Assembly (NCBI GenBank): GCA_023362775.1
Contig: JALMGJ010000003.1
Coordinates: 180,021,725-180,085,724, forward strand
Source: Charina bottae
Taxonomy: Eukaryota > Chordata > Lepidosauria > Squamata > Charinaidae
Length of the DNA stretch: 64,000 nucleotides
Reading direction: 5' to 3'
Position numbers and translations under genes: made by a program. The notes beneath the pieces are model-generated. The model saw nothing but the letters and a program-made list of their open reading frames with translations. It had not been told where the DNA came from and searched no databases. Positions 1-12,549 of this stretch are shown here, piece after piece. Position 1 is the first letter of the stretch. Every line of letters starts with the position of its first letter.

Positions 1-264
1 AGACAGAAATGATAAGGCTCAAATTATCATATTTTGGACAGATTATGTGAAGACCCAGCTCTCTTGAGAAATCTATAATGCTGGGAAAAGTGAAAGGAAA
101 TAAAAGAAGAGGACATCCAGCAGCAAGGTAGATGGACTCAATTATAGTGGAAACAAGTGAATAGTTGGAGGACCTAAAGTGACAGATCATCCTGGAAAAG
201 GTCCGTATATGTGATCTCTAATAATTAACACTGACTTGATGGCACATAATCAAATCAAATCAAC
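1..264 (+). mobile_element. RTE/BovB-like LINE, 3' end fragment
   Basis: Translation of the plus strand, with stops, gives the C-terminal end of an RTE-clade ORF. Recognisable pieces are a Y-F-G-Q-I-M stretch, then S-L-E-K-S-I-M-L-G-K-V and K-R-R-G-H-P-A-A-R-W-M-D-S-I. The same block occurs in the clearer BovB copies at 19379-20019 and 47956-48609. The piece ends in a CAAAT-type repeat at 251-264, typical of a LINE 3' end. The left edge is cut by the window. It is degenerate and not functional. Assignment to BovB rather than a sister RTE family is inference. Confidence 0.75.
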
Positions 265-2619
265 CATGAACAGCATATATGAAGGACAAATTAATGCTGG
301 CTTTCTTGCTTCTAATTAATTGCTTGTTTTGCCATAACTAACTACTTATAAAGCATTCCTATCATACAACCCCATTCAAAAAACATACCTGTAATAACTC
401 AGCAGAATTAAATTAATATGTAGTGCAGATAGTCCCATTGTTCCTTAAAAGAGAAAGAAAATGCACATTTTCACCATTAGGGGGCATTCTGGCTATCAAC
501 TTTGCAGGCAGGAATAATTCTTACCTGAACAGCTTTTCTCCAAACTCTACACAAGGGAGTAGAAAAGGAAATCCAGCCTCCTGACAATGAATATGGCTGA
601 AGTTTAACCAGGATGATGTATGTGTATGGGCATTCAACTTTGTGATTTCCTGCTCTGCATTTGAAATCATATAATCTCAAGGAAACTTTATTTCATTATT
701 CTTAGAATGATTGTCTTAAATCTCTAACCTTGCCTTTCCACATGGACTCAGTTACATTCCTAAAAGTCCCTGACAGCACGATCAGGAAATTATGGGAGCT
801 GAACTTCCAAGTATTTTGGAAGGCACTAAATTTGGAGAGGTTAGTGAACATTTTTCTTTGCATAGTAGATGGTTCCATGAACATACTATTAAAATAGAAT
901 TCATATTATCAGCACTCTGGGAAATATTTTACTAAGGGCCTCGTTATGTAAATAGAAGCTAGCCATGATTCTACATACCTACTTTAGAATTTGCAAGTGA
1001 AAGAAAATTCAGTGACTACCTATTATAATAGTGCCCAAAGATTAAAGGACATCTGAACAACTTCTACATCTGGTTGGGTAAAATAAATGTATGAAATGCT
1101 TACATTACTCCTTTGTTCAACATGAGACAACATAATATCATTAAGCACTCGTAATAAAAACAAGCCATTTATTTTATTTTTAAAGTCATTCTAAGAATAT
1201 GGGATTCAGGTCTAGCTGAATTCAACAGGACTCATTCCCAAGCATATAGGCTGAAGAATGCAGCTTAACACGCCAGACAGAATGTGGGAGAAGAAGCAAT
1301 TAAACCTGTAACACAAGGCAATGAATTGATGTAGCCAAGGTCACATAGAACAGGTCAAAATATAGAGATGTTATCCGAGTACAAAGTGCCCTGACTAATG
1401 TCTTGTTTATTAAACTAAACTCCTCTCCTTGAAAAAAAAAATGCAAGTACTTATCACCTCTTAGGTTTTAGGGGACAAGCAGAACACCACCAATGACAAA
1501 AACTAACCTTTTTTAATGTCAGAGGAACCAATAAAAATGAACATTGCTTTCTGTCCTGTAGCCTTGAAATGCATTGTGCACAGTAGTAAGAAAAGGATGA
1601 GAGTGCATCCCTATAAATGGGGACTGCTGAAATAGAACTGAAAAATGAGGCTGGAGAGACATGGAACTTGTGTCTTCCCAAAGCTAAAATGGAGAAAATG
1701 ACAAGAGTCTATAATGAAGAGAAATCATAACTAACTAGGCCATTTCTTCTACTTGCCAAGATTATTGACTCCATTATTGTCAAACCGAAAATGCATGTCA
1801 CCCTTGGTTGGAAGCCTTTCCTTTAAAAAAAAAAATCTAATTCACAGAGGGGGTCAGAAAAGTGTAATTTGAAAAGGGAATTGGTTTCTTACTTCAAGTA
1901 CTTATAATATCCCCTGATATACAGTGTACATAAACAATTTAAGATTTGTAGTGGTGTTTTCCTGTAGTAGGAAACAAGACTTGAATTTTGAGATCTATCT
2001 GGAAACATTATGATATTCACAGAATATCACAGGGCTTATAAAATAAGATGCAGTAAAAGTTTCATTTCAACCAGTTTCAGCCCCTTATGCTACATATAAT
2101 TGAGGAGAAGTCATACCTGGCATTATAGTAATACCACCGTAATGATGGATGCCCTCCATTAATTGACACTAAAGCATCTTTGTGTCAAAGTGACTGAATT
2201 GATTAGCAGCACTCAAGTGATGTCAGCTAGTGAATCCGAGCAACGGTGAGCTGACATGCAAGCTTATGTGTGTTGTCAGTGGTGAAGCCACATTAAGAAG
2301 GTTGCTTACAATGTAATGCATTCAGGGTAAAGAAAGTGACCTTAGATTTATGACAGAGAAGAACAAAACAGCCTGGCCTCTGAGCTTCATGGTCTGAATT
2401 ACTGATTTTCCATTTAGTTGGGCAACATGAATTTGTTTTTACAATTATGCCAACAATTACTACATCCCTGAATCATAATGCTGCTGTTCAGTCTGTCCTA
2501 TGTTCTTTTGATATAGCAAGAACATTTCGGTTAGCCCATAAGCAAGCTGCAATTAGATTGTAACATCTCATTATTTTTTAGGTAGATAAACAAGATTTTT
2601 TAGGAACTAGAGTGGGAAT
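265..2619. other. unassigned AT-rich DNA
   Basis: No gene, RNA or repeat was recognised here. The short open frames (up to 75 codons) have no recognisable domain and fit chance. An A-run at 1431-1441 is the only low-complexity feature. Confidence 0.5.
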
Positions 2620-3242
2620 TATATACTTGCAGTCATCAGACTATTTGCAGCAAAATCAGTAGCACAGCTTCTTTATGGTGTGCAACTGTATCCTGGCACA
2701 ACGTTCCAACCATATGAAAGAATGCAATCCTATGTTTTGAGAGCCATATTCTCTACACCTCGAAATGTCTCCAAGACTTTATTTAGACTAGAGGCTAGGT
2801 TAAATAGCATTGAAACAAGAGCTTGGCAATTAATCGTATCTTATTGGCTTAGAATCTATGTATCTCCCATGAGACTTTTGCCCCATGATAACTTTAAATC
2901 TACATAGTATAACTAACAAGTTATTTCACATTGGCATGTCCCCTGATTTCCTTCTAAATATGAGTTTTACTAAAGCCACAGATGAGAAAATATTGAACTT
3001 CAGCATAACTTAGCAGCAGTCCCCAGGTTATATCATATCCTCAGTGAATCAAGGGAACCATAATCTACATGCTTTTTATTTTAAGTTATCCTATACCCAC
3101 TCCCAAAGGATTTTTTCCAGAGCACATTTTAATACCCTCCCCTCTGCAATTATGGATGGCAGATATAATGGAATCCCTGTAGTTCTTAGACCACTCTTGT
3201 GTCTCTGGTGAACCTGAAACCCTAGAACATGTTCTTCTAAGG

Positions 3243-3522
3243 CAGAGCTTTCCAAACTTTTCATGTTGGTGACACACTTTTTAGACATGCATCATTTCAC
3301 GACACACTCTTACAGCAGGGCATCATTTTGCGACACACTCTTACAGCAGGGCACAAGGCAGGCACTAGGACCTGTGCAGAATCACAGCAGGTTTGGAGGC
3401 AGCAAGGCAGAAGGCAGGCACTAGAACCTGCTTGGAAGCCAGGAGGCAGCAACAGCCACGACACACGCAGACACTGCAGCCGACACACTAATGTGTCCCA
3501 ACACACAGTTTGGAAAGCTCTG
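3243..3522. mobile_element. non-autonomous hAT element (family H1, subtype A), copy 1
   Basis: This is a 280-bp element with terminal inverted repeats: CAGAGCTTTCCAAA on the left, and the complement of CAGAGCTTTCCAAA on the right. It is flanked by a perfect 8-bp TSD, TTCTAAGG, at 3235-3242 and 3523-3530. The CAG terminus and 8-bp TSD are diagnostic of the hAT superfamily. It has no transposase frame. A roughly 34-bp block containing ACACACTCTTACAGCAGGGCA is duplicated in tandem near 3296-3357, unlike copy 38318-38576. It sits inside the LINE at 2620-3857. Confidence 0.9.
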
Positions 3523-3824
3523 TTCTAAGGTGTACATTCTATGCAGAACTGTGTTGTCAATTAATTTGCCCTCTAATGGAAAGACTGCCTGGTCATCTCA
3601 ATCCATGTTACCAAGAAGTTTTCTTAAATAACAGAGCTCCTGAAATCACCTTTTAATTGCTAGGTTTTGTGCCTTAGCTATAAGGCTACATCACATCCAG
3701 ATTTATTAATAGAAGCTTACCTATACTAAACTGTTAGAATCTTATTATATTTTTTTGGATTTTACTTGGATAGTTTTAACTTATTTTTTTACTGGTTCTG
3801 GACCATAATAAAGAACGATTGGTG

Positions 3825-3857
3825 GGTAGGTAGGTAGGTAGGTAGGTAGGTAGGTAG
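3825..3857 (+). repeat. (GGTA)n microsatellite / LINE tail
   Basis: About eight GGTA units directly follow the AATAAA and terminal region of the LINE fragment. The array may have grown from the element's own 3' tail. Confidence 0.85.
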
Positions 3858-4984
3858 CTAAACAGTAGAAACACACTGATATTCAAAATAGTCATTTATA
3901 TTAGTCTACAGAAGTAGAAGCAGAGAAAATTGCTCTAAGGACAATCTCTAGGCATGTTTGAGTGTAAGCTCCATTGGAGCAAATATGACTTAATCTGGAG
4001 AAAACTCTAATAAATGGAGTGCACGTTGATATTAAGACCCATCGAACACCACTTCATCTCCATCTCTGGAGAAAAAGAAACAAATATTCTTCATAATCTG
4101 TGAATGGAAGTGGTATTTTTGCCTTAGGCCTTAGGCATGCTCATGTAGGAAAAAGCATGTGCTGACTTTATTCATGATAGTTGTTTTTATTTCTTGAATG
4201 TTGTATTTAACATTCTGATTTTTCCACATATGGTAGAGAACTATCTATGGTGGCTCAGCCCAGAATTTCACAGTGTGTATCCTTTGCTATCTTTAGTGGC
4301 TATGCAGAGTACTTATTAAAAAATTAATGTGTTCTGCTCATCCCTCACCTTCCATTAGAAAAGCCTGAAAGGAGCAACTGTCCCTGAAGGCAGATGTTGG
4401 GGGGGGGGGACATTGAGGAAGGATCTCATCAAAAAGCATACTTGTTTTCTAGCAATTTTGTAGTGAAAATGCATGACCTATTCCAGTACATGCATCCCTC
4501 TAGTAAAGCTGTAAGTACAGATAGAAATGTAAAGCTGAAAGAGGTAGTTAAATCCAAAGGATGCAGCTCCATAAATCTTGAAATATAGTTGGTTTACCAT
4601 CTTGATTCATTCAGTGGCCAACCAGGAACCTCTGAGAAATCATCAAGTGCTGCTTAAAAGTTCCTATGTGGCTCCACATCCATCAGTATTCATGCACCAT
4701 TAGTGATTGTTCCTCTATCTTCATTATTGGAGTGGGTTACATGACCATTGTCTGCTGTCAGATATGTCAGAAGTAGGACCTAAAGCTATCTTCAATCTTT
4801 TCTCAGATTTTGTCTTAAGACCATGCATACCTCATTCCTTTAACGTTACTTGCTTTCTCTCTCTCCCTCCTTTCTGATTTGTTTATCTAATGAAAAGTTC
4901 AGGAGAACTTAAACATTTGCATTGTTTTGTGTTATTTAAGTCTATTGCCCAAATATGATTTCTGAATACTATAATACAATTGCT
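3858..4984. other. unassigned AT-rich DNA
   Basis: No repeat or gene was recognised. A G-run lies at 4400-4409. The open frame at 4394-4588 crosses it and is not convincing. Confidence 0.45.
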
Positions 4985-5215
4985 GAATGTATAAGCTGGA
5001 AGGGACCTTATTTGTCATCTAGGGCAGCCCTCTGCTCAGTGCACGAATCTACAGACATCTATTATCCAACATCTAGCCCCTGTTGGATAACTGCCAGCAA
5101 AGGGGAATCCACCAATGTTCAACAGCTATCAGGAAATTTCTCATCATTTTAACCTGAAAAAGTCATTGGCCCTTGTCCTGTTTCAGCAAAGAACAGGCCT
5201 GTCTCTCTTGCACAT
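4985..5215 (-). mobile_element. CR1 LINE 3' region fragment
   Basis: The plus strand reads GCTGGAAGGGACCTTATTTG, then TCATCTAGGGCAGCCCTCTG. This is the complement of the CR1 3' motif in which CCCTTCCA lies close to the element end. Further similarity to amniote CR1 3' regions continues to about 5215 (...CAGGAAATTTCTCATC..., CTTGTCCTGTTTCAGC). It is diverged, has no ORF and has no visible TSD. The family assignment rests on recalled consensus features. Confidence 0.65.
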
Positions 5216-8200
5216 TACATGTGGCTATTCTGTGAAGAAGACAGAATGAAAATTTCTGATGACATTTTATTAATGCATAACTCTTAAAAGCTGTTTTAAT
5301 GCAGCTGAGTAGTCAGTCTAAATTACTGGCTCATGTTTCATTAAGACCGATCAAAGGTCATCATCGTTTTGCTTCTCTTATATAATTTATATTTGCCTGC
5401 CTGCGGCTGGAGTAAATCTTTCTTTCTTCCAGCCATGTCTGTTACCACTTTTTTTTAGGGCTATTAATTTGTTGCAGTGTATCGTAATGTAGTATAACAT
5501 TTAGATATGGCAGTTTGATGTGCAATAATATTATTTTGCACAATTAATTCCTGCTTTCCATCTGTATAAGCACATTCAAAGAGAATATCAGTTATGCTGT
5601 CCTATTTTTCAATTATTTTAGCATGTGGGGTTCACACTACAGTATTCTCTAAGATATGAACATGATCCAGTAAATCAAAATATATTATTCCTTATGCTGC
5701 AAAAAGAACAATCTGTGCAATAGTACTATATACAAGTGCCTGAAACATAAAGAATATTACCTCTGAAAGATATTTATTCTAGTTTAGATTTTCCCAATAA
5801 GTAAAGGGAATGCTTAATTTTCTCTCTCTGAAATCAACAAGGGATTAAAACTGTTTAACTTGGATCAAGTCTGGTTCCAAATGTTTATAAGGGAAATCTG
5901 AATCCAGGTAAATTAGATAGATTCCCTAATTTTACAAATATAGTGTAGTAAAAATGCTGGTTCCACATTAAGTTTTCATAGTCCTAATGTCATATCTATG
6001 AAAATTATAGTCATTTAAAATGCAGCTCTACTTTCTATTTTTTTATGAATACTCTGGTTAGAAAGCCAATTGCATCTATAGTAGAATCTACTTAATTTGT
6101 AATTTGTTTATTGGAAATGTCAACTTATCATATGCAATTCTGAATATTTAATTTATTCTACAGTACTTATCTACTGCCCCAATCAGGCCAATTCTAGACT
6201 GAATAATTTGAGCTTCATCCAATATCACAAAGATTTTAATGAGAACTTATTACTTGTCCTAGATTTTTATGAGTGCAATTCGAAATGAAGACTATACTAC
6301 ATGGTATGGACACAATTGAGTTTATATTAATATATGCTTATGTCATGAATCCACTTGTTATGATTTGGGGGAGGTCCAGACTAACAGAACTTGATGTTAA
6401 TGTGCAAATTTTTAGATTAAATAAAAGCATGTGAGATAAGTCTGGAGTAATATGTAAAATGGGGGTAACCTCCCTTGGAGTTTCTTATTGTGACTGAATT
6501 GGAGGTCAAAGTCTTAGGTAAAAGGGGGTGGGGCCAGAACCTACACAGTACACATACAGGACCACATACTGGACCACATACAGTACATATGCACATTCAC
6601 CACCGGAAAAAGTCTCACATATTTTTTCCTTTCTCTCTCTCAGTCATTCTGATATACAGTGTCAAGGAGAGCTTGAGAGGCTCATAATGCCATAATGACT
6701 ACTAGTAACTTAGCTTAGCTTTATCTTCCATGTATTAAATAAATCTGCCTTTAATTCTGCCCAAGTTGGTATCCATCACCACATCTAATGGAAATTACTT
6801 TCATAATTTAATGATGAGCTTTGTGGCACACTTCTTTTTATGTGTCCCTAATCTCCCTCCAATCACCTTCAGTTTTGATTTCCCTACTTATGCCATAACA
6901 CAATTTCATAGATCTCTGTCTTCTACCTTCATGCTTGCCCTTTTTCTAAACACAGTATCCCCACCTTTCCTCATTCAACCCTTGATCATGTTACTTGCTA
7001 TTTCTGCACAATTTTCCTCTTTTCCAATTTTTTCACTTTGCAGACTCTATCTAGTATTCCAAGTACGGTTTCTCTTAGAGGCACCCGATAAAGATATGTG
7101 GGTGAAAGAGACAAGATTAAGTTTCACTTCATAAACAAGTTTTAATATATTTAACACTTGTAAGTTAGAAAGAATTCAGAGAGTGCAGCATCCCTGACAT
7201 ACATAATCATCAAATAGCTGCAAATTATCTCCCCAAACAGCCTCAACAGTTCTTAGTGGAAGGGTAAAATGGATTTGATATGGACAAATTCAGACTGCCT
7301 CTGTATACATTGAAGAATAAAAATCCCTGTGAAGTGTGTAGAACTAAAGGCTTTACAAATGATTTAGTACCTCCAAGTGCTTCAGAAAGCCAGATGCTGA
7401 ATCAGCAAATAAGTAAAAAAATTGCTATATCCCGTTTCAACAGAATATTGGGATGGAGAGGAGGGGGAGGAAGGAGAAGAGTGAAAAGACTGAGAATTCT
7501 ATTTTATAACACCAGGTAGAGTTAATAAGAGCTTCCAAACAACAGAGTGCTTTGGATGGGTCCTTGGATTACAACAAATGGGGATGTGCTAAACAACACC
7601 ATCAACTCCGAATGCCTATTGCCATGTATTGCATCGTTCTAAAGAACCCCAGGAAGTCACTGAAAGACTTTAGGGATCATCTCAAATCAAACTACTTATT
7701 AAGGATGAGCATTAGCTTGTTTGTGTTAGGAGCAATTCTCCAATCAAAATCTTGCTCGAATTGTAATTAACTCAGCAAGTGTCATTTAATTCTGTCAGTA
7801 AACAACAAGCTTCTTCACCTGTTTCTCTGAACAATTTATCGAAGATCTTCATATGATATCTATCCACCCATGGCCATCAAATTTGCCCACAGGTTGCCTG
7901 AAGGGAGCAGAGCTTTGTTTCATATCTAATTCAGGGGTTCTTAGCAGGGAAGCAGCTAGCCTTTCCCTGCTCTCGGGGTCCCTGCCTCTTTCGGTTCCCA
8001 AGCACAGCCATTTTTGGCAAGGTCCCTGACAGAGGGGTGATGCCCAGTGATTCCCAGACACTGTCCACTAAACAAGGTCAATGAATATATCTGTCCCCCT
8101 AAATCTCCCCTATAACTCTAGCAACACCAGCATAACCATACAGGTAGGACAAACGTGTCTGCAAATATCATCGATTTCTGCCCAAAATAAATAAATAAAA

Positions 8201-8815
8201 TTTATTTTGCCTTCAGAAAAAGCCAAATATAAACGTTGCAATTTAAAAGAGCCTGGTTCCAACCCTGCATCTATTCTTTTGGCAGTCTTCATCCCCTCCA
8301 AGATTATAAATGCTTCCTCCAAATTTCCTTCCATTCTGCTAAAGAAAAAGTTACAGCCATTTGTGTTTTTCCAGCTCTAGTCAAACAGAGTTAAGGAAAC
8401 AGCTTCTGATCTCAGCCAAAGCATGCTATTTTCCAAAGTAAATCACTGCAGGAACAATCAAAGATATTAGACGAGAATGAGACTCTCCCTGGGAGGCTGA
8501 TATAAGTACAGTTGTAGCAAGGAATTCCAACAGCTAAGGGGATATAATCAGAATCAGTCTCTAGGTGCCTCGGCCATCCAACAAAGACCACGCAGTGGAA
8601 GCCAAGGCACAAAATTGACAGATGGATCCTGGGAACTGAAATGAGCAAAAGAGAGTCTTCTTCCTAGTCTGGATAACATTTCCCTAGTACAGAGATTTTA
8701 AAATATTTTTGCAAGTAAATGGTGTGATGGGTCTACAAAAAACATAGTGGAGAAGTTTTCTCAGAAGGGTTCACTAATATGGTAGTTCCCAGGAGAAAAA
8801 CATTCTTTAAGGCAG
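5216..8815. other. unassigned AT-rich DNA
   Basis: No gene was recognised. A short imperfect tandem of about 13-14 bp (ACATACAGGACC-type) lies at 6548-6590. The 122-codon frame at 6766-7134 has no recognisable domain or exon context. Region 7800-8060 is moderately GC-rich but unassigned. Confidence 0.4.
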
Positions 8816-8880
8816 TGTTTTTCAAATTCTTTACAACTATGGGTCACTAAATAAACTTTCAGAAAATGCAGGGGCATCCA
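8816..8880. mobile_element. possible hAT element end
   Basis: The segment starts CAGTGTTTTTCAAATTCTTT, which resembles the termini of Charlie-type hAT elements. No matching right end or 8-bp duplication was found nearby, so at best this is a truncated remnant. Confidence 0.35.
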
Positions 8881-9214
8881 ATGAAACAAATCCCCTCCTC
8901 ACTTGTTTGTCTCTAAAATAATGGGAATTCATATTTTCAGTGAATAAAATAGTTATGGTTGCATTTATATATGCCTTTCTACCCTTCCCATAAGGCAATT
9001 TTAAACTAGATTTTGCAGGAAAAAATTAATAAAAAATTAAATATTTATTCTTGAATTATTTAATGTACTGCATGCCATGTAATAGCCATTTTTCCATAAT
9101 ATAAAATGTACAGATGGTGGGGGGCATGTAGCTCTTCAGTCCAATTAAATCCGATTTTTCAGTATTCACTGTTGTATTTCCTATTTATATGTTTCTTTGG
9201 GGGGGGGTGTTATT

Positions 9215-9305
9215 TATTTTATTTATTATTTAAATTTATATGACCGCCCATCTCCCCCAACCAGGGGACTCTGGGTGGCTTACAATAAAAATTATTGTAA
9301 TTATG
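9215..9305 (-). mobile_element. L2-like LINE 3' end
   Basis: On the minus strand the segment reads AAGCCACCCAGAGTCCCCTG, then GGGAGATGGGCGG, then an AT-rich tail with TAAATAATAAAT. The CCCAGAGTC ... GATGGGCGG pair recurs at 16836, 21500, 28322, 36644 and 40935. It is the hallmark 3' end shared by L2-type LINEs and related elements in reptiles. Confidence 0.7.
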
Positions 9306-9866
9306 CAAGATCATCATTCCACTTAGTGTAGTACATGTAGACTCACTGCTGGTTACTGCATTTGAGACCTGTTCACTATTGTCAGTGGTCTGAATTTTAG
9401 TACTCATATTGTTCACATCAAAGATGCAGTTTTCAGCCACTGATCCATTTTTGCAAACCTGTAACAACAACCTACCATAATAAACAGCAGCAAAAAAGTC
9501 ACTCAACAAATAAAAAAAAATTGTCATATAAAACATAAACGGTACAAACAGTAACCGGCCTACCATTTTGTACAAAATAGACAGTTGGGAGTAGGAGAGA
9601 TATTGCAATTTCCTACCACTGCCTCTTAATGGTTCTGCCTCACAGACATCAAATAGCAACAAGTAAAATGTCCTATCAAGAGCTACCAGTTTGCAAGCTC
9701 CACAGAGAAAGATCTCTTGATGGAAACATAAGTCTTGAAAGGTCATCCTGGAGGAGCTACAGTATATGATATCAGAGACACTGACCTGCAGTAAATGTAA
9801 GGAGGAAGGGAGGGGCTTACGGTAAGCAGCAAGTGGTCTCGGGTCTGGCCAGTTGATTGGTGGCAA
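9219..9866 (-). other. 215-codon open frame of unknown origin
   Basis: This is an uninterrupted minus-strand frame whose end overlaps the L2-like tail at 9215-9305. The protein is not recognised. Its middle is hydrophobic (about residues 100-135, rich in F, L, Y and V), followed by a Ser/Thr-rich end. No splice, promoter or homology evidence supports a host gene. At this base composition a frame this long is unusual but not impossible. It is most likely the 3' part of a LINE-derived repeat. Confidence 0.25.
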
Positions 9867-9879
9867 ACAAGGGGAGTTT

Positions 9880-9936
9880 GTGGACCTCCATGGACTACCA
9901 ACAGTCTATGGGCCACAGTTAGAGAACAACTGCTTT
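9880..9936. mobile_element. possible hAT terminal remnant
   Basis: GGGCCACAGTTAGAGAACAA followed by CTG is the complement of a CAGTTGTTCTCTAACTGTGG terminus, similar to Charlie-type hAT ends. No partner terminus or TSD was identified. Confidence 0.3.
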
Positions 9937-10971
9937 AAAGGGTGCAACCAGCAAGGAGGGTGGCTTGTTTGTGAAACAAGACCTGGGAACTCCAGCTTGA
10001 TTGAATCTAGACAGTGCTCCTTCTCTTTTGATTGTAAAATTCGGTTGAAGTAAGAAAATGGGCTAATAACAATAAATGTACATTCTTCTCCCTGCAATGT
10101 AAATCTTTATCTCCAACAAGATAGTAAGAGTGGCAGCAGCCCAGTGATTTTAAACCCCAGAATCAGAGGAAATAAAGTTAAATTAGCTGCCAAATTAGGC
10201 TTGGCCTTGGAAGAACTTTATCTCTTTTATCTAACCAACTCAAGGATTTGCTCCAATAAATCTGGCTTACACTGCATTGAAATTTCTTCACAAAGCAAAC
10301 TGTACAATTTTAAAGAATCTCTCTTCGAAAGGGACACCAGCACATTAAACTTATTTGTCCACTAGGAGGCAAAATGTGATGGACTACTGTACGCATGCAA
10401 CCTCTCCTTAAAGCAACTTGATTTTTAAAAATTGGGATCACCCATATAGGCTGTGATTACCACCAGTCCCTGAGTTTCCAATGCTATAATGAGGGACGTA
10501 GATTGAGGGTGTTCACAAATGCAAAATTAGAAATCCCATTATGGGAAATAGGACAGAAAATGGTTAAATGGGATGGAAGCATGACAAAGTATTAAGCTGT
10601 TCTTGGAAAATATGATACTCTTATGAGATTTCTTACTGCAATTAAAGTCAGACATGCCAGATGTTTTGAAATATATCAGAGTATTACTGAAAACCTGAAG
10701 CCTTTAAAGATTAAAGATAATTCCAACGACCACACATTTAAGAATCTTCAAGTTGGCTTGACTGGAAATGCAGTGAGCACTTAGCACTAAGGTAATGGTT
10801 AAAGTGGATGAATCTCCAGAGGTATTAAATAATGTATTAATTTTAAAAGGGTGTATAAGGACTTCATTTAAGGGAAAAAAGAAGGCTTTCCAAAAGCAAC
10901 ATTGGAACATTTTGGAGAATGCAGTGTGCAGGAGAGATAACGCTGGGGGAAATAGTGAAAGAAAATATCTT
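9937..10971. other. unassigned AT-rich DNA
   Basis: Nothing was recognised. The 187-codon minus-strand frame at 10704-11267 continues into the antisense strand of the L1-like 5' end and has no recognisable domain. Confidence 0.4.
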
Positions 10972-11682
10972 GACAATACCAAGAAATGGACTTCCGGTGG
11001 GGACATGGCGGACTGAACAGCTGTGCCCGCAGGCTCAGCGGGCGGAGCTGACAACGCGGCAGTTTTTTCTGGCCAGGCAGGTCCAGGAGTGTTTTCCGGA
11101 AAAAGGAAAACACTTGGAATCACCCCATCTGTCCTCCGGACGGCTCCTTGCAGCAAGAAGATCACAAACAGCATTCGCGTTTGACTGGTTAATGCTAGCT
11201 GGGAGGTGAGGACATCACCATTTTCCAAGCCGCGCTGTAGCCTTAAAGGGACACTTAGACTGGCCACCCCATTTCTAAATCACCCAATTTATATTTCTTT
11301 TAAGTACGCATACCCTAAGAGAGGCTTTCTACAGCAAGGAGAAGCTGGCTATCTTGGTGCTTATCGTTATTTTTGGGATTACTTTTTTTTAAAAAAAAAT
11401 TATTTTTAAGTTTTGGACCTTGTTTTCCCTCCAAATATTAAGGAGGATTGACAGTAAATAATTGTCTTCCTGTTATTATTTTTGTATTAAATTTGAAGAT
11501 ATTAGGATTTTCCTACACGTTGAATTGGTTGATTTGAACCTTCAGCTTTCTGTTTTCACTTTCCCTTGGGAACTGTCTGCTTATCTCACTTTCACTTGCA
11601 TAAATACATTTCAGAACTTTTTCATATCCTCGACTTTCGCTGGTTAAGCTCCTAGGGAGCACCATAATCTACTCTGTGAGAT

Positions 11683-12142
11683 ATGGAGGATTTTAAACAG
11701 ATTTTTTCTGACTTCCACCAAGATTTTAAACAGATTTCTTCTGACTTTTACCAAGCTTTTATGCAAGATATTCAGGACATCGTGGAAAATATGAGGTCTA
11801 AAATGTGTCATCTGGTTGGGGATGTCATGGATGAAACTGAGGATTTTAACAGTGACAGAAATGTCTAAGAGTGAGATTGGGATCTCTATTGAAATGCTGG
11901 ATGAAGATTGGATAGCTGAGTTGGAGAAATTTAAGGGAGAGAGCAAGTTGCAAGCCACAAGGGAAATTGATTTTCTGGTGGAATACCAGGAAAAAGAAGG
12001 GGTTATTATGTATGGGAGGTTTCCTGAAGAGAAGTTGGAGTTTTTGAGGGGGGCAGTTGGGCTGTTTGATCTTTTTAAGAAAAAAGCTCTGTGTACATTG
12101 TGGGGATATGTAAATGCTCTGGTTTATTTTGAAGTGGGATAA
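11683..12142 (+). pseudogene. ORF1-like remnant of the L1-like element (frameshifted)
   Basis: Two overlapping frames, 11683-11868 (61 codons) and 11816-12142 (108 codons), read as one acidic, Lys/Glu-rich protein with a frameshift at about 11820-11865. The first part repeats an F-K-Q-I-(F/S)-S-D-F motif twice. The second contains W-I-A-E-L-E-K-F-K-G. Length and charge would fit a short ORF1-like nucleic-acid-binding or coiled-coil protein, but no RRM or C-terminal domain was recognised. Function is not assigned. Confidence 0.4.
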
Positions 12143-12224
12143 GGGTTAAAGAATATTTATCTGGATTGTTTTTAAGGTTTGGCTGATTTCATTTATCTTT
12201 AATAATTTGGATTAAGATTAATAA

Positions 12225-12549
12225 AGGTAAAAAGGTTTCCCCTGCACAGTCATGTCCGACTCGAGGGGCCGGTGCTCATCTCCGTTTCTTAGCCGAAAAG
12301 CCAGCGTGGTCCGAAGATGCTTCCACGTTCATGTGGCTGGCATGATGCATGCGGAATGCTGTTACCTACCCACTGAAGTGGTACCTATTCATCTACTTGC
12401 ATTTGCATGCTTTCGAATTGCTAGGTTGGCAAGAGCTGGAGCGAGTGTGGGAGCTCACTCCATCACATGGGGCTAGGGATTCGAACCTCCAAACTTGCGA
12501 TCTTCCGATCGACAAGCCTGGTGTCTTACCCGCTGAGCCATCACGCCCC
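12225..12549 (-). mobile_element. tRNA-derived SINE, family A (copy A1)
   Basis: This is a complete 325-bp SINE in antisense. On the minus strand it has a tRNA-like head with an A box (GTGATGGCTCAGCGGGTAAG) and a B box (GGTTCGAATCC). The shared middle CGAAAGCATGCAAATGCAAG follows, then the tail GGGGAAACCTTTTTACC. The 13-bp TSD TTAAGATTAATAA lies at 12212-12224 and 12550-12562. It is inserted in the 3' half of the L1-like element, so it is the younger of the two. Confidence 0.9.

Larger units (their letters stand above)
2620..3857 (+). mobile_element. non-LTR LINE 3' fragment, interrupted by a hAT MITE
   Basis: The frame through 2680-2907 reads like the end of a LINE ORF2 downstream of the reverse transcriptase (L-L-Y-G-V-Q-L, then V-L-R-A-I-F-S-T-P-R, then L-E-A-R-L-N-S-I-E-T-R-A-W). 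Further on, E-T/L-E-H-V-L-L-R-C and a following Cys look like the Cys/His-rich tail of such ORFs. This tail is continuous only if the MITE at 3243-3522 and one TSD copy are removed. An AATAAA and a GGTA tail follow at about 3809-3857. The clade (Vingi/I-like, CR1-like or other) is not settled. The element is broken and 5'-truncated. Confidence 0.6.

Noticed and set aside
10704..11267. 187-codon minus-strand open frame
   Set aside because: It is antisense to the L1-like 5' end and includes flanking DNA. It has no recognisable domain.
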